From: Cellulomonas endophytica
GTDB taxonomy: Bacteria; Actinomycetota; Actinomycetes; Actinomycetales; Cellulomonadaceae
Assembly (NCBI RefSeq): GCF_004123805.1
Contig: NZ_RWJX01000012.1
Span: 1 to 64,000, forward strand
DNA length: 64,000 bases
Direction: 5' to 3'
A program made the translations under genes and the position numbers. The notes under the pieces were generated by a model, which did no database searches, was not told where the DNA came from, and saw only the letters and a program-made list of their open reading frames with translations. Position 1 is the first letter of the stretch, and the number at the start of each line of letters is the position of its first letter. Shown piece after piece: positions 43,434-51,423 of the stretch.

Positions 43434-43981
43434 CGCCGGGCCTCCAGGACCTCCCGCACCTTCGCGCTGCGCCGCGGGGCGGCGTGGCCGTCCTGCGTGA
43501 GCCGGCGCTGCAGCGCCGCCGTGCTCACCACGCGGTGCGCGGCGGCCGGGCTGAACCCCAGCCGGGCGAGGAAGCGCTGCATGCTCCGGGCGCCCGGCAT
43601 CGGCACGCAGTAGATGTCGGAGGCCCCCTCCGCGGCGGCGATCTCCGCCGTCGCGGTGAGCAGCGCGCGGCCCACCCCCCGGCGCCGGGCCTCGCTGCGG
43701 ACGTACAGGGCCTCGACCTCGAGGTTGACCGCGTCCGAGAAGACCGTGGGCCCGACGACCCGGGCCAGCAGCATCCCCGTCACGCGGTCGTCGAGCCGTG
43801 CGACGAGCACCCGGCTGCCGGGGGCCCCGAGGAGCGTGGCGAGCTGGGTGCGCAGCCGCTCGGGGTCCGACGTGCAGACCTGCACCCCCGCGGCGACCTC
43901 GCCACGACCGGCGAGGCTCAGCTCGACGAGGTCGTCCAGGTCCTCCGGGGCGGCGGGCAGGACCAGGGCGGCAGCACGCAC
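43349..43981 (-). CDS. GNAT-family N-acetyltransferase
   Basis: 210 residues. The acetyl-CoA-binding motif A is VEALYVRSEARRRGVGRALL near residue 110, followed by the typical motif B. The GTG at 43981 is 6 nt after GGAGG and is preferred to GTG at 44002. The last 28 residues are encoded opposite the thioesterase gene and lie outside the GNAT fold, so the tail may be a poorly constrained extension. The substrate is unknown. Confidence 0.82.
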   Translation of the reverse strand: MRAAALVLPAAPEDLDDLVELSLAGRGEVAAGVQVCTSDPERLRTQLATLLGAPGSRVLVARLDDRVTGMLLARVVGPTVFSDAVNLEVEALYVRSEARRRGVGRALLTATAEIAAAEGASDIYCVPMPGARSMQRFLARLGFSPAAAHRVVSTAALQRRLTQDGHAAPRRSAKVREVLEARRQARAARSMQVNLPVATLRPDPSTTITS

Positions 43982-44135
43982 CGAGCACCTCCGTGTGAGC
44001 ACGAGAACGAGAGAGGAGAGGTGCCGCGTCCGCCCCCGGCGACGGCAACCGTCCTCGCATCATGTCCCCGGCGTGGTGTGACCCGCCAGGGCTGCCGGGC
44101 GCCGCCTCGCGTCGATCTGCGAAGTTTCACCCGGT

Positions 44136-44159
44136 CCGGTGACCCCCAGGGGTCACCGG
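44136..44159 (-). terminator. Terminator of the ANTAR response-regulator gene
   Basis: Perfect 10-bp arms (44136-44145 and 44150-44159) and a 4-nt loop, starting 4 nt beyond the stop codon on the minus strand. Confidence 0.75.
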
Positions 44160-44163
44160 GTGG

Positions 44164-44826
44164 TCAGGAGGCGCCGCCCACCTGGTCGATGACGGCGTCG
44201 GCGACCTCACGCATCGTCAGGCGACGGTCCATGGAGGTCTTCTGGATCCAGCGGAACGACTCCGGCTCCGTCAGCCCCATCTTCGTCATGAGGAGGCCCT
44301 TGGCGCGGTCCACGCGCTTGCGGGTCTCGAAGCGGTCCGCCAGGTTCGCGACCTCGGACTCCAGCGCCGTGATCTGCGCGTAGCGCGAGATGGCGATCTC
44401 GACGGCCGGCAGCAGGTCGGCCGGGCTGAACGGCTTGACGACGTAGGCCATCGCGCCGGCGTCGCGCGCCCGCTCGACCAGCTCCGTCTGCGAGAACGCC
44501 GTGAGCAGCACGACCGGCGCGAGGTGCGCCTTGCCGATGCGCTCGGCGGCCGAGATCCCGTCGAGGTTCGGCATCTTGACGTCCATGACGACGACGTCGG
44601 GCTTGAGCTCCGTCGCGAGGGCCACGGCCTGCTCGCCGTCCCCGGCCTCGCCGACGACGTCGAACCCGGCCTCGCGGAGCGTCTCGACGACGTCCATGCG
44701 GATGAGGGCCTCGTCCTCCGCCACGACCGCCCGACGTGCCGGACGCGCCTGGGGCGTGCCGCTCGAGGCGCTGGGACGGATGCCGGTGACGTCGATCTCC
44801 GCGTCGGGGTTCTTCTCGCTGCTCAC
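44164..44826 (-). CDS. Response regulator with ANTAR domain (PdtaR-like)
   Basis: 220 residues. The receiver domain has AEDEALIRMD and the phospho-acceptor Asp82 in VVMDVKMPNLDG, with Lys in VVKPFSP. A coiled coil leads into the C-terminal ANTAR domain (RFETRKRVDRAKGLLMTKMGLTEPESFRWIQK), which binds paired RNA hairpins and prevents termination. In mycobacteria PdtaR pairs with the kinase PdtaS, and no kinase is nearby here. GTG at 44826 sits 7 nt after TACGAT (leaderless). The ATG at 44835 would begin inside that -10. Confidence 0.93.
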   Translation of the reverse strand: MSSEKNPDAEIDVTGIRPSASSGTPQARPARRAVVAEDEALIRMDVVETLREAGFDVVGEAGDGEQAVALATELKPDVVVMDVKMPNLDGISAAERIGKAHLAPVVLLTAFSQTELVERARDAGAMAYVVKPFSPADLLPAVEIAISRYAQITALESEVANLADRFETRKRVDRAKGLLMTKMGLTEPESFRWIQKTSMDRRLTMREVADAVIDQVGGAS

Positions 44827-44833
44827 GCCGGAC

Positions 44834-44839
44834 ATCGTA
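44834..44839 (-). promoter_or_regulatory. -10 element of the leaderless ANTAR regulator
   Basis: TACGAT on the minus strand, 7 nt before GTG at 44826. Confidence 0.6.
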
Positions 44840-44983
44840 GTGCCGCCGCCCGCCGGCCCGCGTCGGCGGGACCCCGTGCGCTTCGCCACGCCCGTCCGGC
44901 CGGTGCCACGGCCGCACCGACGCCCCGGAGCACGCCGGCGCCGAGGCTCGTCCCTCGCCCCACCCCCGCTATCGTGACCGGCG

Positions 44984-45057
44984 GCCCCGATAGCCCAACC
45001 GGCAGAGGCGTTCGGCTCAAACCCGATCCAGTGTGGGTTCGAATCCCACTCGGGGCA
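44984..45057 (+). tRNA. tRNA with anticodon CAA (Leu by codon), short variable loop
   Basis: A 7-bp acceptor stem (GCCCCGA with TCGGGGC, discriminator A at 45057) and a D-arm with 3-bp GCC/GGC stem and the GGCAGA motif seen in leucine tRNAs. The anticodon loop CTCAAAC puts CAA at 45018-45020. The T-arm is GTGGG-TTCGAAT-CCCAC. The first anticodon-stem pair is T-T. The variable loop has only 5 nt, although bacterial tRNA-Leu is normally class II. CCA is not encoded. TATCGT at 44970-44975 is a likely -10. Confidence 0.85.
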
Positions 45058-45085
45058 CCGTGTTGACCTGCAGCAACGCAAACTT

Positions 45086-45140
45086 GCATCGCATACGCAT
45101 CGCAGTGGAGATTCATCTGCGTTCATCTCACGATGCGAGC
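45086..45140. repeat. Iterated 8-mers next to the tRNA
   Basis: GCATCGCA occurs at 45086-45093 and 45097-45104, 11 bp apart. A related inverted copy (CGATGCGA) lies at 45131-45138. One-helical-turn spacing beside a candidate attachment site suggests recombinase or excisionase binding sites. Confidence 0.4.
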
Positions 45141-45293
45141 GTGCACCTGAGTGGGAAGTTGCCAGGTTCTGCTGCCGCACCCCCACGAGGTGTGACGGTT
45201 CGACGGGTCAAGGCGCTAGCGAGCTCGACCTCTGCTAGCCCCGCGCCAACCGAGCCGGTGGTGGTCCCTCCGGTCGACTTCGCTCCTCCACCG

Positions 45294-45512
45294 CTAGGCG
45301 CCAGGTGCGGCGGGCATCGCCAGCGGGTGCAGCAGGTGGTCGACGGCGGAACGCCGTACCCGTACCAGCCGACTGCCGATACGCACGGCCTCTAGCTCGC
45401 CGTCGGCGATGAGTCGGCGGATGAAGCGCTCCGTCACATGGAGTTCGGCGGCAAGTTCCGCGACCGACAAGAACTCGTCGTGGCTCGCTACGACTGCGTG
45501 CTGGTCCTGCAT
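45294..45512 (-). CDS. Excisionase-family (MerR-type HTH) DNA-binding protein
   Basis: 72 residues. One winged helix-turn-helix fills the protein: FLSVAELAAELHVTERFIRRLIADGELEAVRIGSRLVRVRR, the excisionase/HTH_17 pattern. Such proteins bend DNA at attachment sites or act as repressors. The ATG at 45512 follows GGAGG by 6 nt. The gene points to the tRNA. Normally an integrase gene follows, but only about 235 bp remain before the tRNA and they hold no recombinase motif. Confidence 0.85.
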   Translation of the reverse strand: MQDQHAVVASHDEFLSVAELAAELHVTERFIRRLIADGELEAVRIGSRLVRVRRSAVDHLLHPLAMPAAPGA

Positions 45513-45957
45513 GGTCCACCTCCGGGTGTCCTCGAACGGCAGGGTGACGTCCGTGCAAGCACCACGGTGAAGGAGGCCCATAGACGCAGCAGTGACGACC
45601 TGCGGCTCCGCTCGCCTATAACCCACCGAGCCTCACCCGTCACTGGTTCGTCATCGCATCCCGGAGCCGCGTACCTGTTGACTGCCGGCCCATCCCGCGC
45701 ACCTGAGGGCGATTCGAACCGCCGTCCTGGAGGTGGGCCTCGTGCACCCATGACGACGATGACGAGCGGCCGTTCACCTGCGGATGCCCTCCCCCGCGTA
45801 ACAGCACGGTTGCGACTGGGGGCCGTCGACGTCGGCCCGGGCGTGCCATGACAAACCGCTGACGGCGCTGTCGTCATTGCCTCGGCTTGGCCTCGTCACT
45901 GCTGTGTCTATCGGTGCTGAGAAGCGTGCGTGGTGTTCCCGACACCAGGAGGCTGTG
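45513..45957. other. 445-bp non-coding region between the excisionase and sigma-like genes
   Basis: No gene with a credible ribosome site was found on either strand. A short hairpin with a TTCGAA loop (near 45711-45726) resembles a tRNA T-arm but does not pair as one. Base composition is less GC-rich than in the core region. Divergent promoters for both flanking genes must lie here, though I cannot place them firmly. Confidence 0.4.
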
Positions 45958-46803
45958 ATGAGTACCGACTTCGACCCGACCGGTGGTCGGTGGATGAAGC
46001 GTGAGGAGCTGCTCGAGGCGCTTACAGTGATCGACGAGCAGGGGTGGGACGGGCCGGTCGCGACACGGGTGCTGTCCTACGCCCGGGACGTGGTGATCCG
46101 GCCGCTGGTGCTGCGGATCGGGTTGCGGGGCGCGGCGGCCGGGCAGGCGGAGGCCTCGGCGTGGCAGGCGTGCTGGCTGGCGCTGTGCCGGCCCACCATC
46201 CGCCGCGCGGGGTCCCCCTGGGGAGTGCTGTGGCAGGTCGCGCGCCGCGCGATCTTGGGTGAGCTGATGTCGGCCCGGTACGGGGCGCACGAGCGCAAGG
46301 TGTGGGCCCTGGCCCGTCAGCACGGCCAGCAGGCGCTGCTGGTGTCCCTGGAGGACCTGCGCGAGGGCGGGTGGGAACCGGCCACCACCCAGGAGGACCC
46401 GCTGCTCTCGGCCCGCGAGATCACCGCCGCAGCCATCGCCGGTCTCGTCACCGCAGGCTGGGCGGTCGAGGAGGCCGAACGCATCGTCACCAACGTGGCG
46501 CTGCGGCCCGACGCCAAGCCAGACCCGCGCACCCACGTGACCGGGTGGCGGCTGATGGCCGTGCAGATGGGCCTGCCCCCATGGCAGGCGCGCCGCCTCG
46601 TCGTCGTCCTGGTGGGCACTGAGAGCTGGGCAGGCCTGCTGTCCCGGGTGGCGATGGAGGGGCCCCAAGCGGTCCTGGCCCCGGACCTGCGCGAGGCACT
46701 GCGTAGCACCCGCATCCGGTCCATGCGCTCCCCCGCCCTGACCGCGACCCGCACCGCCGCCGGCAACGCTTCCGCGGGACGTCCACAGGCCGCGGTCGGC
46801 TGA
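45958..46803 (+). CDS. Sigma-70-like protein of unknown role
   Basis: 281 residues. Residues about 65-115 (EASAWQACWLALC...GSPWGVLWQVARRAILGELMSARY) recall region 2 of ECF sigma factors (helices ending in W-x-x-x-A-R-x-x-x-x-x-x-R). The C-terminal half lacks an evident region 4 with a canonical helix-turn-helix. AGGAGG 6 nt before the ATG. It heads the plus-strand gene train and could control it. It may equally be a non-sigma DNA-binding protein. Confidence 0.55.
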   Translation: MSTDFDPTGGRWMKREELLEALTVIDEQGWDGPVATRVLSYARDVVIRPLVLRIGLRGAAAGQAEASAWQACWLALCRPTIRRAGSPWGVLWQVARRAILGELMSARYGAHERKVWALARQHGQQALLVSLEDLREGGWEPATTQEDPLLSAREITAAAIAGLVTAGWAVEEAERIVTNVALRPDAKPDPRTHVTGWRLMAVQMGLPPWQARRLVVVLVGTESWAGLLSRVAMEGPQAVLAPDLREALRSTRIRSMRSPALTATRTAAGNASAGRPQAAVG

Positions 46804-46934
46804 GCGTCCTCCACAAGTTGGAGGCGCAGCCCTGCGTGTTCCGTTCGCCGCGGTCTACAGAGGACCGGTGGACCGGCCGCTCGTCCGGTTCCGGCCACAT
46901 GGACGTCTTCACGCGCGGTCCGAGGAGGTGTGCA

Positions 46935-47585
46935 ATGGCGACAGATCGGGCACGCCGATGGAGGCGCGATCCGCGGGGACGCGAAGGCAGGTGTCTGCCG
47001 ATGAGCCAGCAACGCACGCTCACCCTGGTCGCGATCACCGCCGCCCTGGCAGTGCTGGCCGGGTGCACCAGCAGCGACCCCGAGCCCACCGCTACCTCGA
47101 CCATCCCAGCGGCGACAGCGACGTCTGCTCCCCCGAGCCCGTCGCCGACCCCAACCATCGACCCGGCCGTGCAGCAGGCCGAGACCGAGATCCTCGAGGC
47201 GTACCGCGGCTTCTGGGACGCAACCGTCGTCACGTTCGGCGACCCGTCGAAGGATCAGGACCCCAACCTGCAGCGGTTCTCCGACGACACGGCGTTGACG
47301 GACACGCAATCGACGCTCCTAGAGCTGCGGCGCTCGGGCATCGCCATGCAGGGCCAGCCGGAGCTGACGCCGGTTGTGTCAGACATCATCCTAGAAGGCG
47401 CGGCCTCCGCCACGATCACCGACTGCGTCGACTCCACCAATTGGCAGCCCGTGTTTGTCGCCACCGGCGAGAGCGCTGCGGCCCCAGACCAACCGGCTCG
47501 GCTCGTGACCGTCTCGACTGCTTTCAAGCCTGAGGACCGTTGGCTCATTCGGACCTCTGTCATTCAGCGAGATCAGCCGTGCTGA
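46935..47585 (+). CDS. Secreted lipoprotein of unknown function
   Basis: 216 residues. A hydrophobic segment ending in the lipobox LAGC (Cys44) is followed by a Thr/Pro/Ser-rich spacer and a domain of about 140 residues that resembles small actinobacterial lipoproteins with an NTF2-like pattern (AETEILEAYRGFWDA). The ATG at 46935 has GAGGAGG 6 nt before it. Met at 47001 gives a more typical 21-residue lipoprotein signal and may be the true start. It probably anchors outside the membrane beside the pilus apparatus. Confidence 0.75.
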   Translation: MATDRARRWRRDPRGREGRCLPMSQQRTLTLVAITAALAVLAGCTSSDPEPTATSTIPAATATSAPPSPSPTPTIDPAVQQAETEILEAYRGFWDATVVTFGDPSKDQDPNLQRFSDDTALTDTQSTLLELRRSGIAMQGQPELTPVVSDIILEGAASATITDCVDSTNWQPVFVATGESAAAPDQPARLVTVSTAFKPEDRWLIRTSVIQRDQPC

Positions 47586-48502
47586 ACAGATGCTCTCGCG
47601 GCATGGCTGTCCTTGCCGCAGTCGCCTTCTCGGCGCTCTTCGCGGCACCTGCTTACGCCGCGCCTGTCAGCTGCCCGCCACGTCTACCCACGTGCACCGT
47701 GACGGTCGAGACTCCCGGCGTCCCCGGAACTGGCGCGGAAAAGCCGCCGGCGGCTCCGGTCTCCGGTGGCGGTGATGCAGCGCCGGTCTGCACTGTCAGC
47801 GGCACCGGCGAGGTGATGGCTTGCTACAGCGAGGCGTTCGGATGGTTTAACTCCGCTGACGATTGCTACTACCGTCTTCGCAATCCTCAGCCACCCGACG
47901 GCGTGGAGTGGGAGGGACACTATCCCGACGGCGCGATCTACGTGATTACGTGCCTGAACCGGATCCCGGGATCCAATGGTGGGTGGGTGTGGTTGCCTGC
48001 TCCACCTCCTGGGTACGGGGCCCCGGTCATCACCCCACGGCAGTTGGCGGACCGTGCCGTGGAGCAGCTGGGTCTGGCTGGTGCGGCGATCCGGATGTCG
48101 ATCGAGGGCGACGCGTTGGGCACGGTGGGGATCCCGGTGTGGTTGTGGACCGAGGTCTCCCCCTCCACGTGGGGTCCGGTCACGGCGACCGCTTCGGTGC
48201 CGGGGCTGTCGGTGACGGCAACGGCGCAGGCCCGACTGATCGTGTGGGACACCGGTGACGGCGCTACCGAGACGTGCACCGGGCCTGGGACCCCGTACGC
48301 GGTGGGTCTGGTGGTTTCGACGTGCCAGCACGTGTACGAGCAGTCCTCGGCTGGGCAGCCCGGTGATGCGTGGCCGGTGACGGCGACCACGACGTGGGCG
48401 GTGACCTGGTCCGGTGGTGGGCAGTCGGGATCGATCGAGGTAACTCGCACGGCGTCGTCGTCGGTGCGGGTCGGTGAGGTGCAGGTGCTGATCACCAGGT
48501 GA
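47579..48502 (+). CDS. Exported protein of the Tad/transfer cluster
   Basis: 307 residues. The signal peptide (MAVLAAVAFSALFAAPAYA, cleavage before APVS) is clear. The mature part has several paired cysteines, GGWVWLPAPPPGYGAP, and a C-terminal beta-rich region with WDTGDGATETCTGPGTPY, which recalls a PKD-like fold. Related unnamed proteins occur next to tad genes in actinomycetes. Start at GTG 47579 (overlapping the previous stop) or Met 47603. Confidence 0.72.
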   Translation: MLNRCSRGMAVLAAVAFSALFAAPAYAAPVSCPPRLPTCTVTVETPGVPGTGAEKPPAAPVSGGGDAAPVCTVSGTGEVMACYSEAFGWFNSADDCYYRLRNPQPPDGVEWEGHYPDGAIYVITCLNRIPGSNGGWVWLPAPPPGYGAPVITPRQLADRAVEQLGLAGAAIRMSIEGDALGTVGIPVWLWTEVSPSTWGPVTATASVPGLSVTATAQARLIVWDTGDGATETCTGPGTPYAVGLVVSTCQHVYEQSSAGQPGDAWPVTATTTWAVTWSGGGQSGSIEVTRTASSSVRVGEVQVLITR

Positions 48503-48539
48503 CCCCGCCCGTGCGGGTGGGGATGTGAGGGGGTGTCGC

Positions 48540-49223
48540 ATGGCCGCGACGAGGACCGACTCAGCAGCGCCCGCTCCGGCGCGGGCGGCGGTGAATGGTG
48601 AGTTGCGTCCGTCGGTGCGCGTCGCGCCGCGGGGGCGTCGCCGGCCTGCGGTGGTCCTGGCGGGGATCGCGTTGGCCGGCTTCGGCGCGTTGGCTGCGAT
48701 GTGGCTGGTGGCATCTGCGTCTGACCGGACTGCCGTGGTGCTGCTGGCCCGCGACGTACCGATGGGCGTGCAACTGACGGTGGCCGACCTGACCACGACG
48801 CCGGTGTCGGTCGACCCGGCGGTGGCCACCGTCCCCGGGTCCGAGCTCGAGGGGTTGCTGGGCCAGTACACGACCGTTCCCCTGACGGCGGGCGCGCTCC
48901 TGACGCCTGGGCAGGTCGCCCCCGACCGGCTGCTGGCCGCGGGCCAGACGCTAGTGCCGCTGCCGCTGACCGCCGACAGAATGCCCGCGATCGGGTTGAG
49001 CCCCGGCGACGTGCTGTTGGTCGTGGACGCCCCACCCCAGGGCGCGGACGTCCCGGCCGGGACACCGGCGTCGTTCGAGGTGGTCGTGGTGCGCGTCGGT
49101 GAGCCGGACGTGAACGGCACCCGTGTCGTCGACGTCGCCACCGGGCAGGGGCCGGAGCTGGCGGTGCGGGCGGCCACGGGCCGGTTCGCGGTCGCGGTCC
49201 TGCCCGTCGGGGGTGGGGACTGA
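48540..49223 (+). CDS. CpaB/RcpC-like SAF-domain protein
   Basis: 227 residues. One N-terminal membrane helix (about 40-60) is followed by an SAF domain (LLARDVPMGVQLTVADLTTTPV...GQYTTVPLTAGALLTPGQV) and a RcpC-type C-terminal part. CpaB/RcpC supports Flp pilus assembly at the cell envelope. GAGGGGG lies 6 nt before the ATG. The stop overlaps the next start. Confidence 0.83.
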   Translation: MAATRTDSAAPAPARAAVNGELRPSVRVAPRGRRRPAVVLAGIALAGFGALAAMWLVASASDRTAVVLLARDVPMGVQLTVADLTTTPVSVDPAVATVPGSELEGLLGQYTTVPLTAGALLTPGQVAPDRLLAAGQTLVPLPLTADRMPAIGLSPGDVLLVVDAPPQGADVPAGTPASFEVVVVRVGEPDVNGTRVVDVATGQGPELAVRAATGRFAVAVLPVGGGD

Positions 49224-49990
49224 TGGTGGTGCTGGTGCTGTGCTCTGCGCACGGCGCCCCGGGGGTGACCACGACCGCCCTGGCCCTCGTGCGGGCGTGG
49301 GCGGCAGCACGGGCCGGACGACGGGTGCTGCTCGTGGATGCGGATCCGGCTGGGTCTGACCTGACCGCCGGGCCGCTGCTCGCCACACCGGTCGAGGACC
49401 TGGGGTTGCTGTCCCTGGTCATGGGTCGCGGCCAGATCACCGCGGAGGCGGTGGTGCATGCCTCGGTCGCGCTCGACGAAGACGCGGCCCGGATGGTGCT
49501 GCCGGGAGCCTCGGACACGCGCCAGTCGCGGTCGCTGAGCGAGATGTGGCCGGGGCTGGGGGCGGCGCTGCAGGACCTGTCCGACCGGGGCGTGGACGTG
49601 GTGGTCGATGCGGGCCGGCTGGGGCACCGGCACGAGCCCACCGCACTCCTATCCGCCGCCGACGTCGTCGCCGTCGTGTTCACCCCGGACGTGCCAGCGC
49701 AGCTGCATGCCACGGCGGCCGCCCGCGCCCTGATCGGGCTGCGCCCCGGCCGGGCCGCACCCGTCGGCGTCCTCGTCGGAACCACCGGAACCGGTGCCGA
49801 CACCATTGCTGCTGCGATGGGACTGACCGCGGTCGTGCCGATCGCGCACGACGCGCGCACCGCCCGCGACCTGGCCACGGGCACCGTGCACGGACGGTGG
49901 GCGGACCGGTCGGCGCTGCTGCGCTCGGCGACAGCACTGGCCCGCCGGATCGAAGTCTGGGCACCCACGCCGGCCGGAGCGCGGTCATGA
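49223..49990 (+). CDS. CpaE/MinD-like ATPase with degenerate Walker A
   Basis: 255 residues. MinD/ParA fold: LCSAHGAPGVTTTALAL at the N-terminus, VLLVDADPAGSDL (A' motif) and VVVDAGRL. In the P-loop the two lysines of KGGxGKT are missing (GAPGVTTT, residues 11-18). ATP hydrolysis may be lost or altered. CpaE-type proteins place the Tad apparatus. The start overlaps the SAF-protein stop, and the stop overlaps tadA. Confidence 0.83.
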   Translation: MVVLVLCSAHGAPGVTTTALALVRAWAAARAGRRVLLVDADPAGSDLTAGPLLATPVEDLGLLSLVMGRGQITAEAVVHASVALDEDAARMVLPGASDTRQSRSLSEMWPGLGAALQDLSDRGVDVVVDAGRLGHRHEPTALLSAADVVAVVFTPDVPAQLHATAAARALIGLRPGRAAPVGVLVGTTGTGADTIAAAMGLTAVVPIAHDARTARDLATGTVHGRWADRSALLRSATALARRIEVWAPTPAGARS

Positions 49991-51423
49991 CCTACCTCGA
50001 CGTCCGTCCCGCGACCCCCGCGGTGACCCCGGCCGTGACCCCGACGCGGGTGCCGCTCGTGACGCCGGAGGGCGTGGGCGCGGGCGAGGTCGATCTGGGG
50101 GTGGTGCGGCAGATCCGGCAGGTGGTCGCCGAGCGGCTCGCGCACCGGTTGCAGGCCTCTCCGGTGGAGTCCGCCGCCGGGCGACGCGAGCTCGCGCGGG
50201 CCCTGGTGCAGGGCGAGCTAGCCGACCGTGCCCGCGACCAAGCCCGCACCGGGGCGGTGCCGTGGTCGGTGGAGACCGAGATCGCCACCGGGCAGGCGGT
50301 CATGGCCGCACTGTTCGGGCTGGGCCGGCTGCAACCGCTGGTGGACGACCCGTCGGTGGAGAACATCGAGGTCGACGGCTGCGACCAGGTGTGGGTCTCC
50401 TACGCCGACGGCACCGACCGCCGCCACCCACCCGTCGCCGACTCCGACGCCGAGCTCATCGAGACGCTGCAGCTGCTGGCCGCGCGCACCGGCACTGCCG
50501 AGCGCACGTTCTCCTCCGCGCACCCGGCGCTGCACCTGCGCCTGGACGACGGGTCCCGCCTGGCCGCGATGGCCTGGACCACCCCTCGCCCGCACGTGGT
50601 GATCCGCCGCCACCGCACCCGCACGATCACCCTGGCCGACCTGACCCGGCTGGGGACCCTCGACCCCGTCCTGGAGGCGTTCTTGGGGGCGGCGGTGCGG
50701 GCGGGCAAGAACGTGATCGTCACCGGCCTGCAGAACGCCGGCAAGACCACCCTCATCCGGGCCCTGGCCGGGCAGTTCGACCCAATGGAACGGTTCGCGA
50801 CCATCGAGAAGGAGTACGAGCTGCACCTGCACGACCTGCCCGACCGCCACCCCCGGGTCGTGGCGATGGAGGCCCGCGAGGGCTCCGCGGAGTTGGACGG
50901 GCACGGACGCCCCGTCGGACAGATCACCCTCACCCAGCTGGTGACCGACGCCCTGCGGATGAACCTGCGCCGCATCATCGTCGGGGAGGTCCGCGGCCCG
51001 GAGATCATCCCGATGCTGGAGGCGATGTCCACCGGTGACGGGTCCTTGTGCACGATGCACGCCCGCACCGCCGCCCACGCCATCGACCGCATCGTCACCC
51101 TGTGCCTGTCCGCGGGCATCGCGATGACCGACACCTTCGCCTACCGACTCCTGGCCGGATCCGTGGACCTGCTGGTCCACCTCACCCTCGACGACCACAC
51201 CCCCACCGGCGGGCGCCGCGACCGCTTCGTCTCCCAGGTCGTGGAGATCAACGGCCTCGGCGAAGCCAACCGCCCCGCCACAACGACGGTGTTCACCCCG
51301 AGGGCGTCGGACGGGCGGGCGGTGCCGGCGCACCAGCCGGCGTGCCTGGCTCAGCTGGTCCGGGCCGGGTTCGATCCGCGGCTGCTGGACCACCGCGACG
51401 GCCTCTGGGACGTGACCCCATGA
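49987..51423 (+). CDS. tadA: TadA/CpaF secretion ATPase
   Basis: 478 residues, VirB11/TadA type. An N-terminal helical region is followed by the RecA-like core with Walker A GLQNAGKTT (247-255), Asp box, Walker B RRIIVGEVRGPE and the His box region MEAMSTGDGSLCTMHAR. It drives Flp pilus extension. Start ATG 49987 overlaps the upstream stop (ATGA). Followed directly by tadB and tadC. Confidence 0.93.
   Translation: MTYLDVRPATPAVTPAVTPTRVPLVTPEGVGAGEVDLGVVRQIRQVVAERLAHRLQASPVESAAGRRELARALVQGELADRARDQARTGAVPWSVETEIATGQAVMAALFGLGRLQPLVDDPSVENIEVDGCDQVWVSYADGTDRRHPPVADSDAELIETLQLLAARTGTAERTFSSAHPALHLRLDDGSRLAAMAWTTPRPHVVIRRHRTRTITLADLTRLGTLDPVLEAFLGAAVRAGKNVIVTGLQNAGKTTLIRALAGQFDPMERFATIEKEYELHLHDLPDRHPRVVAMEAREGSAELDGHGRPVGQITLTQLVTDALRMNLRRIIVGEVRGPEIIPMLEAMSTGDGSLCTMHARTAAHAIDRIVTLCLSAGIAMTDTFAYRLLAGSVDLLVHLTLDDHTPTGGRRDRFVSQVVEINGLGEANRPATTTVFTPRASDGRAVPAHQPACLAQLVRAGFDPRLLDHRDGLWDVTP

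Noticed and set aside
44827-44835. ATG start at 44835 for the ANTAR regulator
   Set aside because: It would begin within the TACGAT -10. GTG 44826 fits a leaderless start, though the longer form cannot be fully excluded.
45058-45293. Remnant of an integrase gene between the tRNA and the excisionase gene
   Set aside because: No tyrosine-recombinase motif (R, HxxR, Y) could be read in any minus-strand frame.
45711-45726. tRNA fragment or second attachment site
   Set aside because: The TTCGAA loop sits on a 4-bp stem. Extended pairing as a T-arm fails and no acceptor stem is near.
45438-45851. 137-codon plus-strand open frame
   Set aside because: It is antisense to the excisionase gene start, has no ribosome site and has no recognisable pattern.
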